Shown piece after piece: positions 43,741-53,046 of a stretch of 64,000 nucleotides of DNA. The notes under the pieces are model-generated. The model saw only the letters and a program-made list of their open reading frames with translations, was not told the DNA's origin and made no database searches. Position 1 is the stretch's first letter; every line of letters begins with the position of its first letter. This stretch comes from Planctomycetota bacterium (lineage in GTDB: Bacteria > Planctomycetota > Planctomycetia > Pirellulales > UBA1268): assembly GCA_003669605.1 (NCBI GenBank), contig QWOP01000026.1, forward strand, positions 1 through 64,000, read 5' to 3'. Both the position numbers and the translations under genes were made by a program.

Positions 43741-46442
43741 TCCGAATCCGGCAACTGTCTCCCTCCCGGCTGCTGCGGGCTCTTCTGCCTGTCCTGATGC
43801 CCGTCCTGCTCGGTGCATGGACGAGCACATGGGCAGCGCCGGCGCTCGCCGAGCCCCCGGCTCCGGGACTGTCACCGAGTCTGGGCGCCTGGCAGGCAAT
43901 CCCCATCCTGGAGGATGGTCGGATCATGCCTCTGGACACTTTTGCCAGGCGGGAAGTGGAGAAGATCTGCAACATCCAGCAACCCAAGCTCGCGATGACC
44001 GCAGGGGATTCCCCGGTTCAGTGGCGGGCCGACGAACTGCTGCTGGATTGGCTCGTCCGTCCGGCTGCCTGGGAGGACGTCCCGTTTCTGATCGCCGAGC
44101 ACGAAGAGCTTCGCCGCCTCCTCGGCTTGGAGTTGTTTACCAACACGCCCACCGGGAAGGTGAGGCTCAAGTACGCCGCCCCCTCCGACGTGGCCGAGTG
44201 TGAGCCGCTGCGGAAGCGGCTGATGGAACTCGACGACCGCCGCTCCAAGGCCACCCGCGACGGGCAGCCATTTCGGGCCGAGGGGGTCGATGCCAAGGTC
44301 GAGCAACTCTGGCAGGCCTACGTCACGTGGCGGCAACTGGTGTTCCGGGCCGCCGACGAGGCTGTGGGACGCACCCGGTTTCTGCGGACGTTTCAGCAGG
44401 TGGTCACAACCTGGAAGCCGCTCCGTGGCAAGGTGTCGGGCGAGCAGTCGGTTGCCGTCGATACGGCCTTTCAATCCCTGGCCGAGGCGATGGGAAACTC
44501 CACCCGCTTCCCGACAAACGAGATCCTCCCGCGCCTCGCGGAATTGCGAAGGGCCTTTGATGATCTGGCGATTCCGGCCGATGCCCCTGCCGATATCCGT
44601 CGGGCTGCCCGTCGCTTCGACGACCGACTGACCACACTCGGCGAGGCGCTCTACGACAATGGCGGCAGCCTCCATGTTGTCCCCACCCTCCACGCCGATG
44701 CGCTGGAGGCTGAACGCTCAGCCGAGGACGACATGCCAGCCTGGCTCGCCTGGCCAACGCTCCTCGACGCCCCGCCGCAACTCCTCCCCGGCTACCCACC
44801 GGAGCGTATCCAAGCTGTCCAATCGGCGTTCGGGGCATTGGCTGCCGCAGTGGACTCACCGGCAAGCAACTTGGCACGTCCGTTCGACGTCCAGGCCGCT
44901 GCCGAAAACCTCGCCTCGCGTCTGCGGGCCCTCGGCGAGACGGTCGAACCGCTGCGGATGGCCTTGCCGATTGAACGCCCCGACGCCGATCTCCTCCGAC
45001 ACACCGCCTATCCTCCGCCTGGAAGCACCAAAGGCGAGGTGACCTACAACCTCGGCGACCCGTTCCGGTTGTCGTGGGTGGCGGCCCTGTTGGCACTGGC
45101 GGCCTACGCCGTGTCATTCGGACGGACTCGAGTGCTGTTGTTCTGGATTGCCACCAGCCTCTTGGTCTTTCAGTTGGCCTGGACGGCGCAGGCCTTCGCA
45201 GCCCGGGTGGCGATCACTGGATGGGCGCCGGTGACCAACATGTACGAGACGGTGATCTATGTCCCTTTCTTCCTCACCTTCCTCGGGCTGTGCTTCCTCC
45301 TGGCGCCGATCCTCGGCACAGGGATGGCGGACTCATGGCGGATGTCGGCAGTGCCGCCGCCGGTGGGCACGCTGCTGCCGGGGGAGGCGACGCCCCTCGA
45401 CCCTCGGCAATTGGCTCACTTCGGTGGGAAGGGTGGATGGGGAGCGATCAACTGGCTGCTGCTCCTCCCCAGGCTGGCCCTCTCGGCGCTGGTCCTGTGG
45501 GTGCTGGCAATGGCCCCCTACGCTGCAGGGGGGCGGACGATCATCAACCTCCTGCCACAGACAGACGTCGACCGCTCCATTCCCAATCTCAACAACCTCG
45601 TCGTCTGGCTCGTGGGTTGGTCGGTGCTGGCGCCGGCGGTGTGGTATCTGCCGCGTGTCATCCTCAGTCTGCTCGGCGCCCTGCTCACCGCGCCACTCTC
45701 CTGGCGTGGGGGTGGCTTCACTGCTGCGGTGCCTGAGGTCTACCGGCGAAAATCATTCGGACTGGTGGTGGCCGCAGTGGCCTTCGCGGGAACGTTTATC
45801 GCCTGGTTTTTTCCCATTCCAGGCAAGCAATTTAGCCCCCTGCAACCGGTCCTCCGCGACAACTTCTGGTTAACGATCCATGTGCTGACAATCGTCTCGA
45901 GCTACGCCGCCGGAGCACTGGCCTGGGGACTGGGGATCCTCTCCCTCGGCCACTATCTGTTCGGCAACTACCGGCGTGGCTCCTCCGGCACGACACGGGC
46001 CCCCGAGGCGTGCGGCGAACTGGCCGGCTTTATCTACAAGGCGATGCAGGTGGCAGTGATCCTGCTGGCCGCAGGCACGATTCTCGGCGGACTGTGGGCG
46101 GACGTGTCCTGGGGGCGGTTCTGGGGCTGGGATCCCAAGGAGGTTTGGGCGCTGGTATCGCTGTTGGCGTATTTGATCGTGCTCCACGGCCGCTATGCCG
46201 GATGGATTGGCAACTTTGGTCTCGCTGCCGGTGCCGTGCTCGGTGCCGCCGTGATCGGGATGTCATGGTACGGGGTCAACTTCCTCCTCGGAGCAGGGCT
46301 CCATTCCTACGGTTTCGGCCAGGGGGGACAGACCGAGTTCTTCACCTTCTTGGTCGCCAATCTCGTCCTCCTCACCGCAGCGGCGTGGCGGCTCAAGAGG
46401 GAGACCGGAGGTGCCGGCGCAGGAAGAACCACAGCGGTCTGA
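43737..46442 (+). CDS. ccsA: Cytochrome c assembly protein CcsA/ResC with long N-terminal domain
   Basis: The C-terminal half is polytopic with the haem-handling WWD motif WGRFWGWDPKEVWALVSLLA and flanking conserved His residues (TIHVLTIVSSYAAGALAWGL and LIVLHGRYAG), which define the CcsA/CcmF superfamily. The N-terminal ~430 residues are a signal peptide plus a soluble domain, unusual but seen in planctomycete homologues. With ResB it forms the System II haem-attachment machine, needed for the CxxCH proteins in this window. The length is 901. It starts in a four-base overlap with ResB and ends 59 bases before the next gene. Confidence 0.88.
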   Translation: MIRIRQLSPSRLLRALLPVLMPVLLGAWTSTWAAPALAEPPAPGLSPSLGAWQAIPILEDGRIMPLDTFARREVEKICNIQQPKLAMTAGDSPVQWRADELLLDWLVRPAAWEDVPFLIAEHEELRRLLGLELFTNTPTGKVRLKYAAPSDVAECEPLRKRLMELDDRRSKATRDGQPFRAEGVDAKVEQLWQAYVTWRQLVFRAADEAVGRTRFLRTFQQVVTTWKPLRGKVSGEQSVAVDTAFQSLAEAMGNSTRFPTNEILPRLAELRRAFDDLAIPADAPADIRRAARRFDDRLTTLGEALYDNGGSLHVVPTLHADALEAERSAEDDMPAWLAWPTLLDAPPQLLPGYPPERIQAVQSAFGALAAAVDSPASNLARPFDVQAAAENLASRLRALGETVEPLRMALPIERPDADLLRHTAYPPPGSTKGEVTYNLGDPFRLSWVAALLALAAYAVSFGRTRVLLFWIATSLLVFQLAWTAQAFAARVAITGWAPVTNMYETVIYVPFFLTFLGLCFLLAPILGTGMADSWRMSAVPPPVGTLLPGEATPLDPRQLAHFGGKGGWGAINWLLLLPRLALSALVLWVLAMAPYAAGGRTIINLLPQTDVDRSIPNLNNLVVWLVGWSVLAPAVWYLPRVILSLLGALLTAPLSWRGGGFTAAVPEVYRRKSFGLVVAAVAFAGTFIAWFFPIPGKQFSPLQPVLRDNFWLTIHVLTIVSSYAAGALAWGLGILSLGHYLFGNYRRGSSGTTRAPEACGELAGFIYKAMQVAVILLAAGTILGGLWADVSWGRFWGWDPKEVWALVSLLAYLIVLHGRYAGWIGNFGLAAGAVLGAAVIGMSWYGVNFLLGAGLHSYGFGQGGQTEFFTFLVANLVLLTAAAWRLKRETGGAGAGRTTAV

Positions 46443-46501
46443 CGAGGCCGTGGTCAGACCGGAGGGGCGTGAAAACCGGAACAGTTTTCTTGGGAAAGAG
46501 G

Positions 46502-49228
46502 ATGAGCGTGGAACGACGGACTTGGTCGCGGTTGGGGAGTGTCGGCACGGGGTTGGCAGCGGCCGCTTGGTTGCTTCTGAGCCTCCCAGTGCCTGCGGAA
46601 GCCATCGAGCCCGCGAACGACCCCGCTCGGTTTGAGACGACAGTCCTGGTTTCGGGGCTCAAGCAGCCGATGGAGTTGGCCGTTGCCCCTGACGGCACCC
46701 TCTATTTCATTGAGTTTGAGGGGCGGCTGAAATGCCTCAGCCCTGGTGCCACCGAACCTCGTCTGATCGGGGAACTGACGGTCACCACCGCCCAGGAGAA
46801 CGGGCTCATCGGTCTCTGCCTCGACCCGCACTTCTCCGACAACGGCCACCTCTACCTCCAGTACTCACCGCCTGATTTCGAGGGGCAGCACGTCAGTCGA
46901 TTCACGATTCGCGATGGGCTGCTCGATCCGGCATCGGAGAAACTTCTCCTCGCCTTCCAGGAGCAGCGCAAGGAATGCTGCCATCACGCCGGATCGATGG
47001 CCTTCGGTCCGGATGGCTGCCTGTTCATCGCCTCCGGCGACAACACCCACCCGCATGGTGATTCCCAGGGCTATGCACCGATCGACGAGCGCCCCGAGAT
47101 GGCCCCCTGGGATGCACAGAAATCGTCGGCAAACACTGACAGTCTCAGCGGCAAGATCCTCCGCATCCGCCCCTTGGCCGATGGCAGTATGGAGATCCCA
47201 GAAGGCAATCTCTTTCCCCGCGACGGTTCGGCCGGCCGGCCGGAGATCTACTGCATGGGATGCCGCAACCCGTGGCGGATGTCGGTCGACTCAAAGACCG
47301 GCACCGTCTACTGGGGCGAGGTTGGCCCCGACGCCGGCGGCGACGGCCCACGCGGTCCGCGCGGGTTCGACGAGATCAATCAAGCCAAGGGACCGGGCAA
47401 CTTCGGCTGGCCCTATTTCATTGCTGACAACCGCCCCTACGCCGACTACGACTACGCCACCGGCGCCATCGGGCCGCTGTGGGACGCCGCCGCGCCGGTG
47501 AACGCCTCGCCGAACAACACCGGGGCCAGTCTCCTGCCACCGGCCCAGAGCGCGTTGCTCTATTACCCTTATGGTGAATCCGCGGAGTTTCCCGAACTGG
47601 GGCAGGGGGGGCGGACAGCCTGCGCGGGGCCGGTCTATCACGAGGCCGACCACGCCGCATCGCCGACCCGGTTTCCATCTCATTTCGACGGCTGCCTGCT
47701 GATCTACGAATGGTCGCGGAACTGGATCAAGGTCGTCCGCTTGGATGCCGACGAGCGCGTGGTGAGCATCGAGCCGTTCCTCCCCGATCAACCGTTCGCC
47801 CGCCCGGTCGATATGCAATTTGGTCCGGATGGGGCCTTGTATCTGATCGAGTACGGCGACACCTGGGGGGTGAATGCCAACGCCAGGCTTGTGCGGATCG
47901 ACTACGCGCGCGGCAATCGGGCTCCGGTGGTGGTGGCCGCCGCGGAGAACAACATCGGACGCCACCCGCTGGCGGTGCGGCTGTCGAGCCAGGGGACCTT
48001 CGACAAAGACAGTGGCGATCAACTGGCGTACGAGTGGCGGGTGCTGCGGGCGGCGAGCGGTGATGGTGCGGCGCCCGAGGCGCTGATTGCTTCACGTGAG
48101 CCGCATCCGACCGTCAACTTCAGCGAGCCGGGCGTCTACACAGTGGAACTGGTGGTCTGCGATACCGCCGGAGCCACCCGCTCGGCATCGGTGCCGGTGG
48201 TGGTGGGCAACGGTCGGCCAGAGGTAGTGTTTGCCGAGCCGGCCGACGGGGACTTCTTTGATGACGAGATACCGATCGATTTCCGACTGCTGATCCGTGA
48301 TCACGAAGACGGCACCAACGACCCGCGCGCCGAGGACGCGGACGGCATCGAGGAGCTCTCCAGCAGCGATGTGCCCCGGGCGGGTGTCCAGGCGGCACTG
48401 GTCGCCGCCGGTGACGGAGGGGCGGTGCCAGCGGGGCTGGAGCGGATGAAGCGGAGCGACTGCTTCAATTGCCATGCCGTCGACCAGGTTCGAGTTGGCC
48501 CGCCGCTGGTGGAGATTGCCAACAAATACCGGGGCCGGGACGGGGCCCTCGAGGCATCGGTGGAGCGGGTGACGAAAGGCTCGACGGGCGTGTGGGGCAA
48601 GATTCCCATGCTTCCCCACTCGCATCACACTGCCGACGAAATCCGCGAGATGGTCGGTTGGATCTACTCGCTCGAGCCATCAGCGTTGACGCGGGTCTAT
48701 CCCGGGTTTGTGGGGACGATCTCGGTCACGGCCGAGGAGGCGGCCACAGGGGGACGATACCGCCTGGAGGCGAGTTACCTCGATCGCGGAGCCGGTACCA
48801 TCCCGCCGCTAGCGGGAACCGCTACGGTGTTCCTCCGGCCGCGGTCCATCGAGGCCGAGAGCGCGGATGACATCCGCGGCCCGCAGGTACTCTCGTCGGG
48901 AGCGGCCAGTGCCGGAAAGTTTCTCGGCGCCATCGACCATGGCCATGCAGTGGTGTTCCGTGACCTGCCGCTCGACAAGATCCACGGCGCCACGTTGCGG
49001 ATGGCGTCAGCCGGAGCGGGGGGAGCGGTGGAACTGCATCTCGACGCCGCAGATGGCCCCCTCTTGGCAACCATTCCGGTGGAGGTCAACGGGGAGTGGG
49101 AGCAGTTCTACCAGCGGAACACGGCCTGGGAGGGGGTAACGGGCAGACACGATGTGGTGGTCGTCTTCACCCATCCGCAGCAGGCGGGGGGAATGATGAA
49201 TCTCGACAGCATCCGTTGGATGCCGTGA
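46502..49228 (+). CDS. Exported sugar-dehydrogenase-like protein with PKD-like, cytochrome c and CBM-like domains
   Basis: A signal peptide (residues 1-34) precedes a glucose/sorbosone-dehydrogenase-type beta-propeller (LVSGLKQPMELAVAPDGTLY, GLIGLCLDPHFSDNGHLYLQ, HHAGSMAFGPDGCLFIASGD, EIYCMGCRNPWRMSVDSKTG). A PKD/Ig-like domain, a haem motif C654-F-N-C-H658 (MKRSDCFNCHAVDQVRVGPP), and a C-terminal carbohydrate-binding-like domain follow. It probably oxidises a sugar and passes electrons to haem. 908 aa. It follows ccsA, so its cytochrome part may be matured by the neighbouring machine. AAAGAGG lies directly before the ATG. Its 3' end overlaps the comEC frame by 222 bases on the other strand. 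Confidence 0.87.
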   Translation: MSVERRTWSRLGSVGTGLAAAAWLLLSLPVPAEAIEPANDPARFETTVLVSGLKQPMELAVAPDGTLYFIEFEGRLKCLSPGATEPRLIGELTVTTAQENGLIGLCLDPHFSDNGHLYLQYSPPDFEGQHVSRFTIRDGLLDPASEKLLLAFQEQRKECCHHAGSMAFGPDGCLFIASGDNTHPHGDSQGYAPIDERPEMAPWDAQKSSANTDSLSGKILRIRPLADGSMEIPEGNLFPRDGSAGRPEIYCMGCRNPWRMSVDSKTGTVYWGEVGPDAGGDGPRGPRGFDEINQAKGPGNFGWPYFIADNRPYADYDYATGAIGPLWDAAAPVNASPNNTGASLLPPAQSALLYYPYGESAEFPELGQGGRTACAGPVYHEADHAASPTRFPSHFDGCLLIYEWSRNWIKVVRLDADERVVSIEPFLPDQPFARPVDMQFGPDGALYLIEYGDTWGVNANARLVRIDYARGNRAPVVVAAAENNIGRHPLAVRLSSQGTFDKDSGDQLAYEWRVLRAASGDGAAPEALIASREPHPTVNFSEPGVYTVELVVCDTAGATRSASVPVVVGNGRPEVVFAEPADGDFFDDEIPIDFRLLIRDHEDGTNDPRAEDADGIEELSSSDVPRAGVQAALVAAGDGGAVPAGLERMKRSDCFNCHAVDQVRVGPPLVEIANKYRGRDGALEASVERVTKGSTGVWGKIPMLPHSHHTADEIREMVGWIYSLEPSALTRVYPGFVGTISVTAEEAATGGRYRLEASYLDRGAGTIPPLAGTATVFLRPRSIEAESADDIRGPQVLSSGAASAGKFLGAIDHGHAVVFRDLPLDKIHGATLRMASAGAGGAVELHLDAADGPLLATIPVEVNGEWEQFYQRNTAWEGVTGRHDVVVVFTHPQQAGGMMNLDSIRWMP

Positions 49229-51934
49229 CCCCATCCCTGCGTTCGGGCCGAGCGGATCCCTGACGCCCTGATCCCTGACGCCCTGATCCCCTGACACCCT
49301 CATCAGCGGGCCTCGAGTGGGGGCCGGATCAACTGGTCGCCACCGGCCGTTGCGGAACTGGCTGGCCTGTGTGCCGGCGGCGGTGAGCCTCAGTCGCACC
49401 GCGCCCTCCGTCCGCAGGACCCGTGCTGGGTGGTCGGCGCCGGCAGCCGACTCGTACGCCCGTCGCACTTCCTCAAAACGCGGTCCGGCGGCGCCGCTGA
49501 CCACCACCCACTCTGGTGCTGTCACCCTTGCTAGCGCCGGCGGCAGGCTTGCCAGACTGCCATGGTGAGGGGCGATGAGCACGTCACAGCGACCGGGCCC
49601 TTCGGCGACAAAGCGGTCGAGGGCTCCTCCTTCAAGGTCGCCGGTGAGCAGGATGCGGCGCCCTGCCGATTCCACCGCGACCACCAAACTCGATTCGTTG
49701 TCAGTCGGACCCCGCCCCCGTGCTTCGTCCCCCTCGACAGTCGCTCTTCGGGGATGGAGGACTCGGACCCTGCACAGCCCGTCGAAAGGGATCTCATCCC
49801 CCTTTCTGCCGACAGTCACCGCGATCCCGGCCTGGTTGATCCGCCGCAGGATCTCTGTCACTGCCGGCGACTCGCTCTTCAGGAACGCTTCCGGAACAAC
49901 CACGCTGCCCACCGCGAACCTCTCGATCAGATCGGGGACGCCGTTGAAATGGTCGGTGTCGGCGTGCGAGATCACCAGCGTGTCGATCCGCTCGATGCCC
50001 TCGCTCCACAGCACCGCCGAAAGACCGCGGCCGGCGGCGATCCCCGCCCCGAGTCGTCCGGCGTCATACACGAGGCAACCACCTCCTGGTCCCCGGATCA
50101 CGATGCCGCAACCATGCCCCATCGCTGCGATCACAGTTTCGAGCGCGGGGGCGGTGCGACCTGGCAAGACGGTGACGAGCAATCCGACGCAGGCCCAGGC
50201 GGCGGCGGCACCGGCCCAGGTGAACGGCCGCACCAACCGCGGCCCGGCCACGAGGAGGAGGATCGCCAGCATCCCGATGTACCAGCCGGCGATCCACCAT
50301 CCAGGCGGCCCGCTGACCCACGCGAAGGCCCCAGGAATTCCGGCAGCCTGCCGGACCACGACGTCGATCACCGCCAGACTTGCGTCACACACAGCCCCGC
50401 CGATGGCAGCCAGCGGCACGCACACCGGGCTCAGCGCCAGACAGACGAATCCCCCCACCATTGCCAGCCCCACCAGCGGCGCAATCAGCGGGTTGAGCAG
50501 CAACCCCACCGGGCTGGCGACGTGGAACGAACCTGCCACCAACGGCGCTGTCGCCAGCCACACCGCCGCGCCGACGAGGACCGCATCGGCGATGTCACAG
50601 CCGCGGCGCCGCAACCAACGCTCCACCGGCCCGCGGGAGTGATCAATCAGCCGCGCGATCGGATCGTCGTTGCGCCGGCCGGACGCCACCGCCGTGGCCG
50701 CCCCGATGAGCACCGCCGTCGACAGGAACGACAGCTGGCTCCCGATGCGGAACAGTTCGGGCGGATGCCAGGCGAGCACGATGATCGCGGCCACGGCCAA
50801 CGCATTGATCCCCGGCGAACGGCGCCCCGTCGCTCCTCCCAGACAAGCCAGCCACACCAGCAACGTCGCCCGGAGGACGGGGGTCTCGGCTCCCACCAGC
50901 AGCATGTAGAGCCCCGTCAACACCGCCACAGCCACCAGCGCCGGCCCCCGCGGAAGGCGTGCCAGACGGGCAATGACCACAAGCGCCCCCGCCAGAAGTG
51001 CCACATGCAGACCGGAAATGGAGAGAATGTGGACCGTACCGGTGACCATGAAGGCGTCGATGGCACCGGCAGCAAGGCCTTCACGGGTTCCGAGGACGAG
51101 TTTGGAGGCCAGGGGGGCGCGCGCCGGCGATACATGGTTCGCCAGCGCCAAAGCCCCACCGGCCCGCAGCCGGTCGAGGAGACCAACTCCCGTTGGCCAA
51201 GCGGGCAGCGCCACGATCTCCAGACTTTCTTCTCCCGGCACACGGATCACCGACAAACAGCGTGCCCCCCGGGCCCGGGCCCGTTGGTCGAACTCCCCGG
51301 GGTTTCCTGGTGAACCGGGACGCAACCCCCGCCCCCACACCCGGAGGCGAGCACCGACCGGCAGCGCCGACGGCGGACCGTCGACGATCACCACGGCCCT
51401 GCCACTGACCGGCCGCCAGGATTCGCCGTCGCGGACCGCGGCCACGGCCAGGAGGCACTCGCTCGTGGGAGGCAGGCTGCCGCCGCGGAGCGGATCGGCA
51501 GAGCGCGGCAATTCCCGGGGGGATTCCAGCAGCGATCCTTCGACAACCAGCGGGACCGGGAGGTCGCCGAGCGACCAAGCAAGGTCGTCGGCGGGAAACA
51601 GTCTCCACTGTGCAGAGGTCCATGCTGCGCTGCTGGAGGCCACTGCCACCAGCAGAAGTAGGCCAGCCGCAGTGGAACCGCCACCGGCGAGCACGGTCCA
51701 AGCCAGCAAGGCACCAAGCGCCACCCCCCAGCATGCCAGCGCCGGCAGAGGAAGGAGGATCGCCAGCGCCGTGCCGACGGCGAGTGCCGCCGCAACGACG
51801 ACAAGCGGACGGGTGGGAAGTGGCTCACGACGCCACCATCCTGCCGGGATCGGCGGCAGGAGAGACATCGCCGCGGCGCAGAGCCGCGGCACACGGCCGA
51901 CCAGATTGCTCACGCCTTCGGGCAGCGGCGGCAT
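49007..51934 (-). CDS. comEC: ComEC/Rec2-family DNA-uptake protein
   Basis: A polytopic membrane protein with a competence channel domain (VTGTVHILSISGLHVALLAG, then LTGLYMLLVGAETPVLRATL) and a C-terminal metallo-beta-lactamase-like domain (VISHADTDHFNGVPDLIERF, LLTGDLEGGALDRF, LIAPHHGSLASLP). ComEC forms the inner-membrane pore for single-stranded DNA during transformation. The fold ends near residue ~880; the frame then runs through a triplicated 15-bp repeat into antisense of the preceding gene and stops at 49007, so the last ~75 residues may not be native. GAGG lies seven bases before the ATG. No other com genes are near. Confidence 0.88.
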   Translation of the reverse strand: MPPLPEGVSNLVGRVPRLCAAAMSLLPPIPAGWWRREPLPTRPLVVVAAALAVGTALAILLPLPALACWGVALGALLAWTVLAGGGSTAAGLLLLVAVASSSAAWTSAQWRLFPADDLAWSLGDLPVPLVVEGSLLESPRELPRSADPLRGGSLPPTSECLLAVAAVRDGESWRPVSGRAVVIVDGPPSALPVGARLRVWGRGLRPGSPGNPGEFDQRARARGARCLSVIRVPGEESLEIVALPAWPTGVGLLDRLRAGGALALANHVSPARAPLASKLVLGTREGLAAGAIDAFMVTGTVHILSISGLHVALLAGALVVIARLARLPRGPALVAVAVLTGLYMLLVGAETPVLRATLLVWLACLGGATGRRSPGINALAVAAIIVLAWHPPELFRIGSQLSFLSTAVLIGAATAVASGRRNDDPIARLIDHSRGPVERWLRRRGCDIADAVLVGAAVWLATAPLVAGSFHVASPVGLLLNPLIAPLVGLAMVGGFVCLALSPVCVPLAAIGGAVCDASLAVIDVVVRQAAGIPGAFAWVSGPPGWWIAGWYIGMLAILLLVAGPRLVRPFTWAGAAAAWACVGLLVTVLPGRTAPALETVIAAMGHGCGIVIRGPGGGCLVYDAGRLGAGIAAGRGLSAVLWSEGIERIDTLVISHADTDHFNGVPDLIERFAVGSVVVPEAFLKSESPAVTEILRRINQAGIAVTVGRKGDEIPFDGLCRVRVLHPRRATVEGDEARGRGPTDNESSLVVAVESAGRRILLTGDLEGGALDRFVAEGPGRCDVLIAPHHGSLASLPPALARVTAPEWVVVSGAAGPRFEEVRRAYESAAGADHPARVLRTEGAVRLRLTAAGTQASQFRNGRWRPVDPAPTRGPLMRVSGDQGVRDQGVRDPLGPNAGMGSRHPTDAVEIHHSPRLLRMGEDDHHIVSARYPLPGRVPLVELLPLPVDLHRNGCQEGAICGVEMQFHRSPRSG
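49255..49300. repeat. Tandem 15-bp repeat (gatccctgacgccct) at a convergent gene end
   Basis: Two perfect copies (49255-49269, 49270-49284) and a third with one inserted base and one change (49285-49300) lie between the dehydrogenase stop (49228) and the natural end of ComEC. On the comEC strand they encode DQGVR repeats. Slippage at this site could explain the read-through tail. Confidence 0.8.
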
Positions 51935-52134
51935 CGACCGTCCTCACTGACACCCTGTTCTACCGGGACTGCTCCACCGCTGACTGGGCCCCACCACCGT
52001 GGCAGCCCCCTCTGGCTCTCGCCTGTACGGATGTCCTACCGCGGCGGAGAGCCTCTTGCAACGGGGAGGAGGGGAAAAAAGGGAGCGGAGAAGGGGGGGC
52101 GGCGATGCAGAAAACAGCACCGGCCCCGGGTTTG

Positions 52135-53001
52135 TCAGGCCCGCCGTGCCTGCACGATCCGCGGTAATCCGGCCAGATCGTTGAGGGTATCGCCGGCAAT
52201 CAGTCCCGGCTGCCGGCCGATCACGCCCCGCGCGGCTTCGGCCGTCGAAGGCCCGACTTCGATCACCAACCATCCACCGGGAGACAGTCGCTGGGGCGCC
52301 AGGGCGACGAGCCGCTCGATGACCTCGATCCCGGATGGCCCGGCGACGAGAGCGCCCCGGGGCTCATGGAGACGGACGTCCCGCGGCAGGCTGTCGAATT
52401 CGTCTTCCCGGACGTAGGGCGGATTACTGACGATGCAGTCAAAGGGCCCCGCTCCCGATGGCGTGTCGAGGAGATCGCAGCGCGCGAATTCGATCCGCTC
52501 AGCGACGCCGTGACGGGCGGCGTTGTCAGAAGCCACGGCCAAGGACTCTGCCGAGATATCGGTGGCCACAAGCCGCGCCCGGGGAAGATGCTTGGCGAGC
52601 GTCACCGCTACGGCGCCCGATCCGGTACCGACGTCAGCGATCCGTGGGGAGGGGAGCGGCTTGCAGATATCGAGAGCGCGGACGACGAGCCCTTCGGTCT
52701 CGGGGCGGGGAATGAGCACGGCTGGGGTGACGCGGAAGGCGAGCGAGAAGAACTCCCGGCTCCCCACCAGATACGCAACTGGTTCCCCTTCGCCGCGGCG
52801 TCGCACCAGATCGCGAAACCGACTCCGTCCGGCGTCATCGACGGGCTCATCGAAAGCCGTATAGAGGGCGATCCGCGGGCAACCGCGGACGGCCGCCAGC
52901 AACACCTCGGCATCCAAGCGCGGCGATTCACTCCCCTTGCCGGCCAACCATTCGGTCGTCCAGGTGAGCAGTCTTCCGACCGTCCAAACGTCGTCACTCA
53001 T
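52135..53001 (-). CDS. prmC: Peptide chain release factor glutamine methyltransferase
   Basis: The methyltransferase motif IADVGTGSGAVAVTLAKHL binds S-adenosylmethionine and the catalytic VSNPPYV motif is intact. PrmC methylates the Gln of the GGQ motif in release factors. The N-terminal helical domain and the linker (VLIPRPETE) are typical. The start ATG at 53001 is preceded by GGGAGG six bases upstream and gives 288 residues, normal for the family. It lies 45 bases after prfA, its own substrate gene, on the same strand. Confidence 0.95.
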   Translation of the reverse strand: MSDDVWTVGRLLTWTTEWLAGKGSESPRLDAEVLLAAVRGCPRIALYTAFDEPVDDAGRSRFRDLVRRRGEGEPVAYLVGSREFFSLAFRVTPAVLIPRPETEGLVVRALDICKPLPSPRIADVGTGSGAVAVTLAKHLPRARLVATDISAESLAVASDNAARHGVAERIEFARCDLLDTPSGAGPFDCIVSNPPYVREDEFDSLPRDVRLHEPRGALVAGPSGIEVIERLVALAPQRLSPGGWLVIEVGPSTAEAARGVIGRQPGLIAGDTLNDLAGLPRIVQARRA

Positions 53002-53046
53002 CTCTCGACCTCCCTCCGCCACCAAGAAGCGTCTACCGGGCGTCCG

